A stretch of 64,000 nucleotides of DNA from Fibrisoma montanum (GTDB lineage Bacteria; Bacteroidota; Bacteroidia; Cytophagales; Spirosomataceae). A model generated the notes under the pieces. It was not told the DNA's origin. It worked only from the letters and a program-made list of their open reading frames with translations, and searched no databases. The DNA lies in contig NZ_QXED01000003.1 of NCBI RefSeq assembly GCF_003583365.1, positions 248,001 through 312,000 on the forward strand, in the 5' to 3' direction. Numbering within the stretch: the stretch's first letter is position 1; each line of letters opens with the position of its first letter. The position numbers were made by a program, and so were the translations under genes. Of the stretch, positions 36,488-45,485 are shown piece after piece.

Positions 36488-36537
36488 AGGTTTGGCCCGC
36501 AGCCACTACCCTACCGACGACCATGGGCAAAAGCGAA

Positions 36538-36559
36538 CGGCCTGTGCATCCACAGGCCG
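36538..36559 (-). terminator. Hairpin downstream of the alpha/beta hydrolase gene
   Basis: 9-bp stem CGGCCTGTG with loop of four bases, 30 bases past the stop at 36590, followed on the minus strand by a T-rich TTCGCTTTTG. Confidence 0.6.
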
Positions 36560-36589
36560 CCGTAACAACGTGCAGGTGACTGGCTGGTG

Positions 36590-37279
36590 CTACTCAATCT
36601 CAGCCGCTTCCAGAATCACGTCCAGCACCTCTTCGGGCTGAGAAATCATCGGTACGTGGCTGCTGTCGATTTCAATCGTTTTAGCGCCGATATGGCTGGC
36701 CATCATCCGCTCCAGGTCCGGCGGAATGGCCCCGTCCTGCCCTGCAACAATGTAAAAGCTCGGCCGGTCCTTCCAGGCCTGGGTGGTGTTTTTCGCCCCG
36801 AACACCGTTTCCGATGCGGGGGTCTGAGTAGCAAAAATCAGTCGTTGTTCGGGCTCCGACAGATCACCGGCGAAGGATTGCTGTACGCCCTCGAAGGTCA
36901 GCTTGATGAACCCGTCTGCTACGTCAAAGTGACTTCCGAGCGCATTCTGAGGCACTTTACTCAACAGATCGATGAGCGACTCACCGGCATCCGGCGCAAA
37001 AGCCGCTACGTAGACCAGCGCCTTCACCCTGGGATCGTTGCCCGCTTCGGTGATGACGAACCCGCCCCACGAGTGACCGACCAGTACGACCGGCCCTTCG
37101 ATCCGGGCCAGTGCCCGCCGGGTGGCCGTTACGTCGTCGTCAAATGAGGTGGTGGGGTTCTGCACCGATACGACGGTATAGCCGGCATCCTGCAGGGGTT
37201 CGATCACGGCATTCCAGCTGGACCCATCGGCCCACAGGCCATGCACAAAGACAATGGTTGGTTTCTGATTTGCTTCCAT
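36590..37279 (-). CDS. Alpha/beta hydrolase
   Basis: 229 residues from the ATG at 37279 (MEANQKPTIVFVHGLWADGS); the longer in-frame start at 37330 is unlikely. Oxyanion-hole HGLW, nucleophile elbow VGHSWGG, and a C-terminal DSSHVPMISQPEEV containing the catalytic His. Resembles the plant-esterase/salicylate-binding-protein-like group often annotated only as alpha/beta hydrolase. Substrate unknown. Confidence 0.88.
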   Translation of the reverse strand: MEANQKPTIVFVHGLWADGSSWNAVIEPLQDAGYTVVSVQNPTTSFDDDVTATRRALARIEGPVVLVGHSWGGFVITEAGNDPRVKALVYVAAFAPDAGESLIDLLSKVPQNALGSHFDVADGFIKLTFEGVQQSFAGDLSEPEQRLIFATQTPASETVFGAKNTTQAWKDRPSFYIVAGQDGAIPPDLERMMASHIGAKTIEIDSSHVPMISQPEEVLDVILEAAEIE

Positions 37280-37439
37280 GAATGATGGTTTACGGGTAGT
37301 TGACCGCTCAATATGGACGCGTTTTGGCAATTCATTGCGAATCAGTCTGTTATTAATTCGTTAACTCCGTATAGCTTTGAACCCGGCCGTTCGGTACTTT
37401 AGCGACAACTGTACGCTTCTTTCCGTAAATCTGACTGCC

Positions 37440-37985
37440 ATGTTCACCGCACTGTATGCCGACTCCATCACGCTGCACCTCATCAACGACGACAACGTAG
37501 CGCAGGTGTACGACCTGTTTCGGGGGTATCCCGACTCTGACATCATGCTGATGGAAATTACCGAAAGTTACCTGCCGGATTATGAAGACGGCCAACGGAT
37601 CAAGTACGGATTCTACGCCATGCTGAACGACGAACTGGCGGGCCTGAGCCTGCTGGGTATCGACAGTGTAAAACCCGCCACGGGCTACACCGGTGCCGAT
37701 ACGTTGACCCACATGCGCGGCAAAGGCGTTGCGCCCCGTAGCAAACCCCATCTGTTTTACCTGGCGTTTGAGCTGCTGGGCCTGAACCGGGTCGAAACCG
37801 GCTGCTTCGTGTCGAACCTCTCGTCGAAACGGTCGATCGAAAAAACGGCCGGCTTCCAGCTGGAGGGCATCATGCGCGAGTCCGGCCTGAACGACCAGGG
37901 GGCGTTTGAAGACGAATACCTCTACGCCATCCTGCGCCGGGACTGGGAGCGGCTCTACGACAAATCGCAGGTTCAGGTGCTGTAG
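37440..37985 (+). CDS. GNAT family N-acetyltransferase
   Basis: 181 residues from the ATG at 37440 (MFTALYADSITLHLINDDN). RimJ/RimL-like pattern: a central strand with GFYAMLNDELAGLSLLGI, a modified acetyl-CoA loop region, and LNRVETGCFVSNLSSKRSIEKTAGFQLEGIMRES. The acceptor is unknown. It starts divergently from the hydrolase gene. Confidence 0.8.
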   Translation: MFTALYADSITLHLINDDNVAQVYDLFRGYPDSDIMLMEITESYLPDYEDGQRIKYGFYAMLNDELAGLSLLGIDSVKPATGYTGADTLTHMRGKGVAPRSKPHLFYLAFELLGLNRVETGCFVSNLSSKRSIEKTAGFQLEGIMRESGLNDQGAFEDEYLYAILRRDWERLYDKSQVQVL

Positions 37986-38082
37986 GGGCGACCCGACGAA
38001 CCGATTGGGCCAAAACCCCGGCCTGGGTAACTGAGTTACTCACTAAGCCGCTGAACGGATAGCCGGCAGATCTGCAACCCTC

Positions 38083-38469
38083 ATGAGTACGCTTGTCAAG
38101 AACGTAGCCAGAATTACCCTGGGCGGAGCCTTGCTCTACGCCGGCATCAGTCATTTAACCACGGCCCGGCAGGAATTCCAGGCGCAGGTACCCGACTGGG
38201 TGCCCCTCGACAAGGATGATACGGTCGTTTACTCGGGGCTGGCCGAAATCGCGCTGGGCACCAGCCTGCTGCTGATCGACGAAGCGCACCAGCCGGCGGT
38301 CGGCCGGACCACGGCGGGTTTCTTCACGGCGGTGTTTCCCGGCAACATATCCCAGTACGTCAACAAACGGGATGGATTTGGGCTGGATACGGATCGGAAG
38401 CGGTTTATCCGGCTGTTTTTCCAGCCGGTCCTGATCGCCTGGGCGCTGCTGAGCACCCGAAAAGACTAA
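38083..38469 (+). CDS. DoxX-like small membrane protein
   Basis: 128 residues with hydrophobic segments near the N-terminus (ARITLGGALLYAGISHLT), middle (YSGLAEIALGTSLLLI) and C-terminus (FFQPVLIAWALLST). AGISHL with a following charged stretch and NKRDGFGLDTDRKRFIRLFFQPVLI are typical of DoxX-like proteins. Function unknown. Confidence 0.75.
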   Translation: MSTLVKNVARITLGGALLYAGISHLTTARQEFQAQVPDWVPLDKDDTVVYSGLAEIALGTSLLLIDEAHQPAVGRTTAGFFTAVFPGNISQYVNKRDGFGLDTDRKRFIRLFFQPVLIAWALLSTRKD

Positions 38470-38493
38470 GTCCGGTTCGCTGCCCTGCGCGCG

Positions 38494-39396
38494 TTATTCA
38501 TCCACCTCCCGGATCTGGTACGTGGCCGAATGGGCTTTCGGGCTGGCGTCCAGCTTTTTCCAGTGGGCATACTGGCGGGTGAAACTGGCTCCGTAATAGA
38601 AGATGAGCGAACAATAGAATACGAACAGCAGGACCAGCGTAATGGCTCCGGCCGACCCGTACAGCGAACCAACGGCACTATCGATCAGCAGGTGCGCCAG
38701 CACGTACTTGCCGATCTCGACCAGTACGCCCGTTACCAGCGCACCGACCCACACCGCCCGCCAGTCAATACGGACGTCGGGCAGGTACCTGAAAACAAAG
38801 GCGAACCAGACCGTCAGGATGAGCACCGATACCCCATGCTCCTGCACCGACTGGATCAGGGTAAGTCCGAAACCCGCGCCCATCCCCTCACGGGCAAGCG
38901 CGGCCAGTGCGCGCTGCAGCGTGAGCGACGCCGTGAACAGTAACCCCGTAAGTACGATGACCCCCAGCGCGGTCAGCCGATCGGCCAGGGCATTCCACAC
39001 GCGTCGTTGCGGGGTTGCCCGGACGTTCCAGAGCTGATTGATCGAATTTTTGATGATGACAAACATGGTGGTGGAGGCCAGCAGCAGCACAACCACGCTC
39101 AGCACCGTGGAGAGACCGGACGAACGGGCCTGCTGGAGACTCCGGGAAATATCCCGAAGCTGGCGGGCACCGGGCCGCCCGAAAACGTCCGCCAGCTGAC
39201 GAAACAGCTGCCAGCGCACCCACCGCTCATCGCCGGTCAGCAGTTCACCGTACACCTGCGTCAGGATGATGACGATGGCCGGCAGGGCGAAGAACGCAAA
39301 AAACGCCGTAGCGCCGGCCATGCGAATCGGGTCGTTCGCTTTCAGGTTAGTGAACGCGTTGGCGGCCACGCGGAGAAAAGGCGGAATGCGTCGCAC
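38494..39396 (-). CDS. YihY/BrkB family inner-membrane protein
   Basis: 300 residues with about six membrane helices. Starts FTNLKANDPIRMAGATAFFAFFALP, a BrkB hallmark, and ends SLYGSAGAITLVLLFVFYCSLIFYYGASFT. Once annotated as tRNA-processing RNase BN, which is not supported for this family; the physiological role is unknown. Confidence 0.88.
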   Translation of the reverse strand: MRRIPPFLRVAANAFTNLKANDPIRMAGATAFFAFFALPAIVIILTQVYGELLTGDERWVRWQLFRQLADVFGRPGARQLRDISRSLQQARSSGLSTVLSVVVLLLASTTMFVIIKNSINQLWNVRATPQRRVWNALADRLTALGVIVLTGLLFTASLTLQRALAALAREGMGAGFGLTLIQSVQEHGVSVLILTVWFAFVFRYLPDVRIDWRAVWVGALVTGVLVEIGKYVLAHLLIDSAVGSLYGSAGAITLVLLFVFYCSLIFYYGASFTRQYAHWKKLDASPKAHSATYQIREVDE

Positions 39397-39485
39397 AACT
39401 ACAGCAGGACAATGTAGTAGGCTAACGGTTTGAGTAGGGTTAAAGTTATCCGGATATTGCTTCAGGCTTACTCACGTGCTAAATT

Positions 39486-39899
39486 ATGGAACAGGTTAAA
39501 CATTATTTAGAGCGCTACCAACAGGCCGATCGAATAGAACGGGCTCAGGTCTGAAACGAATACCAGGCTTTTTTGGAAACGTTGACCGCTGAAGAGCGCC
39601 AAAGGGCCCGTGCGTTTATGCAAGCTGGCCTACGCCCTACCATCGACGAGACGGTAAAACAACTTGATACTCTTTCTGAGAAGGCGAATCTGGTCTTGAA
39701 AGGTAAGATTAGGTACGAAGGTAAAGAATACATTTTTGGCGATTGGGTCACCATAGCCGACAATAGTCGGCTATATAATTACACACTTTCCCGCGTTCAA
39801 AACTGGATTGACCGCGAGATTGTACCCCGCCAGAATGTGGTTGTTAGCCGCGAGCTAAAAAACCTTAAGTTGTTAAAGAACGTACCTTATCGGCCGTAG
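39486..39899 (+). pseudogene. Small hypothetical gene interrupted by an in-frame TGA
   Basis: From the ATG at 39486 the frame reads MEQVKHYLERYQQADRIERA, then a TGA at 39552-39554, then continues in the same frame with NEYQAFLETLTAEERQRARA to the stop at 39897-39899. A single change such as TGG to TGA would explain it. An internal ATG at 39618 could still give a 93-residue protein, or a GTG/TTG start near 39573 one of 108. No family recognised; helical N-terminus, then KGKIRYEGKEYIFGDWVTIAD. Same strand as the following DUF5958-like gene. Confidence 0.6.
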
Positions 39900-39968
39900 T
39901 TACAAGGTAGGCTTCGTAAAGATCAATAAATGCTGTACATTTAATAAGGTCACGTCAACAACAGCATC

Positions 39969-40736
39969 ATGAGCCTGGAAGAGGAAATAACCATCTGTCA
40001 ATTTGGGCAGGGTCTTTATGCGGCAACCCACCTGCTCGAATTGTTTGAGCAAGTGGATGAGGTTAGCCAGTATGGCCAACTGCTTGAACTCCACTCGTTT
40101 CTTTGGCGGATTGAACCCGACGAGGCCCGCGTTGAGCAGGCGCTTTTACAGGAAACAAAGCGCGTTACTCGTCCGGCTGTTGTCAATAGGATGTATACGT
40201 CGAAATCCAAATTGAGCCGTACGTTCCATCTACTGGAAGGTGACAATAAAGCTAGGTACGCATCGCTTCTGTCGGCATTCAAAACGTGTTACCAACCACG
40301 CTATGCGGCCGAAAAGGCAAACCCAACCAACTGGTGGTACCGGGACTTATCGGACCCGGCCGTTGTAGAGGACATATTGGCGAGCCACCATCAATTGGTT
40401 GACGAACTCTACCACCATCCCAGCTACAGCAGTGAGTTTGTTTGTCTGGCCAGACTCTGGAACGACGAAATAGCGGAACGGTTAGCTGAATCGCTCGAGC
40501 TTACGCCTAAACACACGGCCCCCTACGCCTTCGTGACCTACGACGAAATCAGTGAGCAGTTCGGGAATGTATCGTCCAGCCGGAATAGTCAGGCCAGATC
40601 GATCCTGACCCACTCCTTACGTAAAGCCCTGTCTACCCAGTATAAACTGCAAAACGAAGACGCGATTCGGATCATCAGCGAGGTCACCCGGTTGCACCTC
40701 CGCACAAAATACAACGTCGATTCGCCCTGGGTGTGA
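39969..40736 (+). CDS. Hypothetical protein, DUF5958-like
   Basis: 255 residues, cytoplasmic, mostly helical. The pattern MSLEEEITICQFGQGL..., repeated helix pairs and AEKANPTNWWYRDLSD resembles DUF5958 proteins of Bacteroidota; this is from memory and moderately uncertain. The C-terminal ~80 residues, with ITHSLRKAL-like helices, extend beyond that. Lies 69 bp after the interrupted gene, perhaps co-transcribed. Confidence 0.65.
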   Translation: MSLEEEITICQFGQGLYAATHLLELFEQVDEVSQYGQLLELHSFLWRIEPDEARVEQALLQETKRVTRPAVVNRMYTSKSKLSRTFHLLEGDNKARYASLLSAFKTCYQPRYAAEKANPTNWWYRDLSDPAVVEDILASHHQLVDELYHHPSYSSEFVCLARLWNDEIAERLAESLELTPKHTAPYAFVTYDEISEQFGNVSSSRNSQARSILTHSLRKALSTQYKLQNEDAIRIISEVTRLHLRTKYNVDSPWV

Positions 40737-40857
40737 TTCGCAGAAAAGCTTGTTGCATTTAATGCTCCCTGTTTGTATTGTGATGGTGCAAGTAAGTTAT
40801 TTCCTCGTGGGTAAACTTGAGCAGCGGGTCAGAACAGCATCGCCTGTTCGATGAACG

Positions 40858-41730
40858 TTAAAAGTCTTCTAATATTTGTCTATTGGTAATAATTCGAGGA
40901 TAAAGCATCTTAATTTGATCCTCAGAGTATTTTCCAGTAGACCTCATATACTCTATTATATCTTCAATGTCATTCTCATCTTTAACAATTATGTATTTGA
41001 TGTCATGAGGTGTGAATTTGAGCATATACTTCTCTTCAATCAACTTCATTAATTCGTGTTTCTTTTCTAATAGTTCAGGATATAGACTTGGGAAAATTAC
41101 AGGTATTTCGTAATTAGTTGCTTGATCATAAGGAATTGTAAATCTCCATTCGCGTTCGTTGTAGTACAACCGCCCGTCTCTTTTATCTTCGTAAGGTTTG
41201 TTATAGCTAAAGCAGTTTTGAACACGTTCCATTACACGCTTCATCGCAAAATACATATTCAAAATTTCTCTTGTATGATTAGGAAGTTGAGATATCAATG
41301 GATATTTAGAAAAAGATTGTTTCACTAATGGATCATACAATCTGAAGAAATCATATAGTATACTTTGTGCATCAACCATTGATTTTATATAAGTTGAATT
41401 GTCATCATAATGAAAATATAATACTGGATTCAAGCCATTTGCTTTACCCCACTCTTTAGTCATACCCAATCCATAAGATCCATAACCTTCCGCTTCTACT
41501 TTCTCGCCATTATGTTCCCAGCTATGGCCAAGCATGTGAGATCGAATACTTGATAGTGGAATATCACAGAAGCAAACCATAGGTATTTGAGATTCGGTAA
41601 TTCTTCCCCCAGTACATTCTCCAAATTCTTTGCAATAACTTGGACGAAAACCGTTACTTAATATTTTCTTTAAAACCTCTTTCTCACCTCTTCCAGTGAA
41701 GTGGAATAATGCTTTGGCACTAATCGTCAC
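40858..41730 (-). CDS. AbiGi-type abortive infection antitoxin
   Basis: 290 residues from a GTG at 41730 (the next Met is near residue 50, past conserved sequence). The segment ALFHFTGRGEKEVLKKILSNGF, IPMVCFCDIPLSSIRSHM, YGSYGLGMTKEWGKANGLNPVLYF matches the AbiGi antitoxin family of phage-defence systems. In the known pair AbiGi represses or neutralises the AbiGii toxin, a nucleotidyltransferase-like partner that is not visible here. The gene is clearly AT-richer than its neighbours and uses many AAA/ATT codons, which suggests recent transfer. It sits directly behind a decayed serine recombinase. Confidence 0.82.
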   Translation of the reverse strand: MTISAKALFHFTGRGEKEVLKKILSNGFRPSYCKEFGECTGGRITESQIPMVCFCDIPLSSIRSHMLGHSWEHNGEKVEAEGYGSYGLGMTKEWGKANGLNPVLYFHYDDNSTYIKSMVDAQSILYDFFRLYDPLVKQSFSKYPLISQLPNHTREILNMYFAMKRVMERVQNCFSYNKPYEDKRDGRLYYNEREWRFTIPYDQATNYEIPVIFPSLYPELLEKKHELMKLIEEKYMLKFTPHDIKYIIVKDENDIEDIIEYMRSTGKYSEDQIKMLYPRIITNRQILEDF

Positions 41731-41735
41731 GATAT

Positions 41736-42028
41736 TTATTGTTTATAGTTTATTCCTCTTACATCCAAATACTTGTAAACCGTCGTTCGGGATAACTGCA
41801 ACTGCTGAGCGATTACCTTGATGCCAAAGCCTTCTTTGTAAAGCGATTCTGCTACCGGGCGGTCTTCTTAGCCTCCTCACTTAGGCCTTTAGGCTTACCC
41901 CCTGTGTCGCCCTTGAGCCTGGCCGCGGCAACCCCGGCAGCGTCCGCTGCCGGATCAGCTCCCGTTCAAACTCGGCCAGACTGCTAAAGAGGCAGAACAG
42001 CTTACTGCCTGATGTAGCCAATTTTCAT
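41736..42028 (-). pseudogene. Serine recombinase/invertase remnant with internal deletion and frameshifts
   Basis: The minus strand opens ATG at 42028 with MKIGYIR, the usual first residues of a resolvase/invertase. It then jumps in another frame to GSKLFCLFSSLAEFERELIR (the E-helix region), and ends, after further frame changes, in LYKEGFGIKVIAQQLQLSRT and VYKYLDV, a C-terminal helix-turn-helix, with a stop at 41736-41738. Most of the catalytic domain is therefore missing. The stop is 5 bp before the abiGi GTG. Confidence 0.8.
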
Positions 42029-42122
42029 CAAGCGAGCATAATTTACCACCTTTCTCATAATTATACAAAACAAGCAATATTGTAAAGTAAAACCGGATGC
42101 GGAGAATATAAGGAGCATAAAA

Positions 42123-42152
42123 AAGCCCGGTTAAGCTAGCTTAACCGGGCTT
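42123..42152 (-). terminator. Intrinsic terminator of tRNA-Ser
   Basis: Perfect 30-bp palindrome (AAGCCCGGTTAAGCT and its complement) followed on the minus strand by six Ts, immediately after the tRNA 3' end. Confidence 0.85.
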
Positions 42153-42155
42153 CAG

Positions 42156-42240
42156 CAGAGGGAGAGGGATTCGAACCCCCGGACCTGTTACAGTCAACAG
42201 TTTTCAAGACTGCCGCGATCGACCACTCCGCCATCCCTCT
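42156..42240 (-). tRNA. tRNA-Ser(UGA)
   Basis: 85 nt, minus strand. Acceptor stem AGAGGGA/TCCCTCT, anticodon stem-loop GCAGT-CTTGAAA-ACTGT with anticodon TGA, a long variable arm (class II) and the T-loop GGTTCGAATCC. CCA is not encoded; the discriminator base is G as expected for serine. Confidence 0.95.
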
Positions 42241-42320
42241 TCGTGGTGATTTGTGGGTGCAAATATACGGCGCTTTTCAGATTTGTCAACCCCCTAACCC
42301 CGTTTTTTGGCTAAAAACCG

Positions 42321-42328
42321 TAATTTTG
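42321..42328 (+). promoter_or_regulatory. Candidate -7 element for purL
   Basis: TAATTTTG matches TAnnTTTG, 142 bp before the purL ATG and just before the repetitive leader. No well-spaced -33 element is evident. Confidence 0.4.
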
Positions 42329-42337
42329 GACGTTCTA

Positions 42338-42466
42338 AAGAGTGAATGAGTGAATGAGCGAAAGAGCGAGGTACTCAGTATCAGCCCTTTTGACTGTTCA
42401 TGGTAACGGCAGTGTTTCGCAACAAGCCACCGCTCTTTCACTCTTTCGCTCTTTCACTCTTTCGCT
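42338..42466. repeat. Low-complexity inverted repeat in the purL leader
   Basis: Left arm 42338-42371 is made of GAGTGAAT/GAGCGAAA units; right arm 42431-42466 consists of the complementary CTCTTTCG/CTCTTTCA units. They can pair around a loop of about 60 bases. The right arm ends four bases before the purL start codon. Confidence 0.7.
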
Positions 42467-42469
42467 TTT

Positions 42470-44740
42470 ATGGAAATCACCGAATCGCCGAACGTCGGTC
42501 CGCTCCCAACCGTCGAAACCGCCCGCAAACTGGGCGTGCTGCCTGAAGAATTTGATCGCATCGGGCAAATCCTGGGTCGCCAGCCCAACTTTACCGAACT
42601 CAGTATTTTTTCGGTAATGTGGTCCGAACACTGTTCCTATAAGAACTCGATCGTCTGGCTCAAAACCCTCCCCCGCGATTCGGACCGGATGCTGGCCAAG
42701 GCGGGCGAAGAAAACGCCGGACTGGTCGACATCGGCGACGGCCTGGCGTGCTCGTTTAAAATCGAGTCGCACAACCACCCCTCGGCGCTGGAACCGTACC
42801 AGGGTGCCGCTACGGGCGTGGGCGGGATCAACCGCGATATTTTTACGATGGGTGCCCGGCCCATCGCCCAGCTGAACTCGCTGCGTTTCGGCGACCTGAA
42901 CCTGCCCAAAACCCGCCGGCTGCTGCGGGGCGTCGTGAAAGGCATCGGCGACTACGGCAACGCGTTCGGCATCCCGACCGTGGGGGGCGAACTCTATTTC
43001 GACGAGTCCTATAATACGAACCCGCTCGTCAACGCCTTCTCGGCCGGGATCGTGGAAGTCGGCAAGGTAGCCAAAGCGACGTCCTACGGCGTGGGTAATC
43101 CGGTGTTCATCGTCGGCTCGGCTACGGGCAAGGACGGGATTCACGGCGCTACGTTCGCATCGGAGGACATCAGCGACAAATCGACGGAGAAGCTGCCCGC
43201 CGTGCAGGTTGGCGATCCGTTCATGGAGAAGCTGCTGCTGGAAGCCACGCTGGAGATTATTGCCACGGGCTATGTGATCGGTATTCAGGACATGGGCGCG
43301 GCCGGGATTATTTGCTCAACTTCCGAAATGAGCGCGAAAGGCGAACACGGCATGATCATCGACCTCGACAAAGTACCGATGCGCCAGCCCAACATGCAGC
43401 CGTTCGAGATTCTGTTGTCGGAGTCGCAGGAGCGGATGCTGGTCGTGATCGAGAAAGGCAAAGAAGACGTCATCAACCAGATTTTCGACAAGTGGGACCT
43501 GAACTGCGCCCAGATTGGTGAAGTAACGGCCCCGGGTCCGGATGGCGTGGGTCGCCTGCATTTTTACCGGCACGGCGAACTGGTGGCCGACGTACCGGCG
43601 CATGACCTCGTGCTGGGCGGGGGCGCTCCGCAGTACCACCGCGAATACCGCGAACCGGCCTACATCAAGGAATTTGAGCAGTTTGATGCCGACGATGTCG
43701 ACGACGTAGAGACCGACGAGATCGCCGACGTAGCGCGGCACCTGCTGTCGCACCCGAACATCTGCTCGCGCCGGTGGGTGTACGAACAATACGACTCCAT
43801 GGTCGGCACGGCCAACCGCAGCACCAACGCTCCGTCGGATGCGGCCGTGGTACGTATCAAAACGCCGGAAGTTGGGTTGAGCAACAAGTCCATCGTCATC
43901 ACCGTCGACTGCAACAGCCGCTACGTCAACGCCAATCCCCGGCGCGGGGCCATGATCGCCGTCGCCGAAGCCGCCCGCAACATCGTTTGCTCGGGGGGTG
44001 AACCGCTGGCCGTCACGAACAACCTGAACTTTGGCAATCCGTACGTACCGGAAGTGTACTGGCAGTTTGTGGAGGCTGTGCAGGGCATGGGCGAAGCCTG
44101 CCGCCGGTTCAGTACCCCGGTAACGGGCGGCAACGTAAGCTTTTACAACCAGAGCTCCGACGATGGCCCGGTGTTCCCGACGCCAACCATCGGTATGCTC
44201 GGTCTGATGGAAGACCCGAGCCACCAGATGACCCTGAACTTCAAAGCCGAAGGCGACTGGATCTACCTCCTCGGCCCCCCGACCGACGACATTGCCTCGT
44301 CGGAATACCTGTACTCCTACCGCAAGGTGAAAGCCTCCCCTGCCCCGCTGTTCGATTTCGAAACCGAGTGGCGCGTGCAGGAAGCCATCAAGACGATGAT
44401 CCGCCACGGCTGGATCAAGTCCGCCCACGACGTATCGGACGGGGGTCTGTTCGTCGCCCTGGCCGAGTCGGCGATGGCGGGCAACAAAGGCTTCCAGATC
44501 GATACGGTAGACCGCTACCGGACGGATGCGTTCCTGTTTGGGGAGAGCCAGAGCCGGGTCGTGATCACGGTTTCGCCGGATAAGCTGCACGAAGTGGAAG
44601 GTTACTTCAACGAAGGGCAGACGTTCGTGCGGCTTGGGGTAGTCACGGCGGCCGATTTTGTCATCAACGACCAGACCATCCTGACCTCAGCCGAGGCTAA
44701 GGATCTGTATGATAATTCGCTGGGCCGGATTATGGCGTAA
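42470..44740 (+). CDS. purL: Phosphoribosylformylglycinamidine synthase, PurL subunit
   Basis: 756 residues, the small-PurL length that works with PurS and PurQ. Converts FGAR, glutamine and ATP to FGAM in purine synthesis. Features: [43 protein letters not shown] (substrate/ATP site), [17 protein letters not shown], and the second half with [26 protein letters not shown] and [19 protein letters not shown]. The start MEITESPN is set by an ATG directly behind the pyrimidine-rich repeat arm. Confidence 0.97.
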   Translation: MEITESPNVGPLPTVETARKLGVLPEEFDRIGQILGRQPNFTELSIFSVMWSEHCSYKNSIVWLKTLPRDSDRMLAKAGEENAGLVDIGDGLACSFKIESHNHPSALEPYQGAATGVGGINRDIFTMGARPIAQLNSLRFGDLNLPKTRRLLRGVVKGIGDYGNAFGIPTVGGELYFDESYNTNPLVNAFSAGIVEVGKVAKATSYGVGNPVFIVGSATGKDGIHGATFASEDISDKSTEKLPAVQVGDPFMEKLLLEATLEIIATGYVIGIQDMGAAGIICSTSEMSAKGEHGMIIDLDKVPMRQPNMQPFEILLSESQERMLVVIEKGKEDVINQIFDKWDLNCAQIGEVTAPGPDGVGRLHFYRHGELVADVPAHDLVLGGGAPQYHREYREPAYIKEFEQFDADDVDDVETDEIADVARHLLSHPNICSRRWVYEQYDSMVGTANRSTNAPSDAAVVRIKTPEVGLSNKSIVITVDCNSRYVNANPRRGAMIAVAEAARNIVCSGGEPLAVTNNLNFGNPYVPEVYWQFVEAVQGMGEACRRFSTPVTGGNVSFYNQSSDDGPVFPTPTIGMLGLMEDPSHQMTLNFKAEGDWIYLLGPPTDDIASSEYLYSYRKVKASPAPLFDFETEWRVQEAIKTMIRHGWIKSAHDVSDGGLFVALAESAMAGNKGFQIDTVDRYRTDAFLFGESQSRVVITVSPDKLHEVEGYFNEGQTFVRLGVVTAADFVINDQTILTSAEAKDLYDNSLGRIMA

Positions 44741-44749
44741 GTATGTCAG

Positions 44750-44783
44750 GCAGTCCGAACCAGATGCATCTGGTTCGGACTGC
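44750..44783 (+). terminator. 34-bp perfect palindrome after purL
   Basis: GCAGTCCGAACCAGATG and its exact complement, nine bases past the purL stop. The following T content is low, so terminator strength is uncertain. Confidence 0.65.
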
Positions 44784-44818
44784 TTCTGATGGATTCCGCA
44801 TCGTCTACTCTCTTCCAT

Positions 44819-45436
44819 ATGCTCACAAACACACCCAATCAGCCGAACCGGCTTACCGTCGACGAATACCTTCAGTTTGAAGAAAAAAGTGAGGTGCGCC
44901 ATGAATTTTTCAAGGGGAAGGTTTACGCAATGGCGGGTACGACGCTAACCCACAACTTATTAGTTGATAATGTAAAAGACCTTCTAAAGCGACACTTCCG
45001 ACCTCGTGGCTGCCAGGTTTTTTCGGAGAGTATTAAAGTAGAAGTTATCCGAGGGATTTATATTCCATATCCCGATGTAATTGTCACCTGCCATCCGTTC
45101 GATTTACGGGGTGAGCAATATTTAATTCGGCAACCCCGCATCCTTGTTGAAGTATTATCAAAATCAACGGCTCATATAGACCGGGGATTTAAGTGGAGAA
45201 ACTACCGAAAGCTTCCGTCTCTTTGGTATTACGTATTGGTGGATCAGTATTCGACAACCGTTGAACTCTTCAGCCGAATCGAACAAACTGATGAGTGGAT
45301 CAATACAATGTATGAATCTGTAGACGATACGGTTGTTTTCCCACGTCTTGATTTCGAACTGACCGTTGGGGCCATCTACGCGGGCATCGAGCTACTGCCA
45401 GAAGCGGACGATACCCCAACTGACCTGCAACCCTGA
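44819..45436 (+). CDS. Uma2 family endonuclease-like protein
   Basis: 205 residues from the ATG at 44819 (MLTNTPNQPNRLTVDEYLQF); the frame also has an ATG at 44789. PD-(D/E)xK-type features: VRHEFFKGKVYAMAGTT, YPDVIVTC (metal Asp) and RILVEVLSKSTAHIDRGFKWRNYRKLPSLWYYVLVDQ (Glu and Lys). Uma2 proteins are widespread and their targets unknown. Confidence 0.9.
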   Translation: MLTNTPNQPNRLTVDEYLQFEEKSEVRHEFFKGKVYAMAGTTLTHNLLVDNVKDLLKRHFRPRGCQVFSESIKVEVIRGIYIPYPDVIVTCHPFDLRGEQYLIRQPRILVEVLSKSTAHIDRGFKWRNYRKLPSLWYYVLVDQYSTTVELFSRIEQTDEWINTMYESVDDTVVFPRLDFELTVGAIYAGIELLPEADDTPTDLQP

Positions 45437-45485
45437 CGTTACCTCCTGACTAACCACTGACAACAGTAAACCGTCACGCCCGTTT

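Larger units (their letters stand above)
42241..42469. other. Leader between tRNA-Ser and purL
   Basis: Contains the divergent upstream sequences of the tRNA, a candidate purL promoter at 42321-42328 and a low-complexity inverted repeat at 42338-42466. No gene is seen. Confidence 0.6.

Noticed and set aside
35393-36565. 390-codon plus-strand open frame
   Set aside because: Antisense to the ABC transporter; composition is Gln/Arg/Pro-rich and no domain is visible.
38494-39396. RNase BN annotation for the BrkB-like protein
   Set aside because: That name derives from a historical misassignment of YihY; the sequence is a multi-helix membrane protein without nuclease motifs.
39552-39554. TGA as recoded selenocysteine or tryptophan codon
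   Set aside because: No SECIS-like element or other reason to assume recoding; other genes here terminate normally with TGA (for example murF-alr).
42121-42240. Possible attC- or CRISPR-like array near the tRNA
   Set aside because: The inverted sequence is the terminator of tRNA-Ser; there is no repeat-spacer periodicity.
43316-44590. 424-codon minus-strand open frame
   Set aside because: Antisense to purL; no family character, Val/Arg/His-rich as expected for a shadow of a GC-rich gene.
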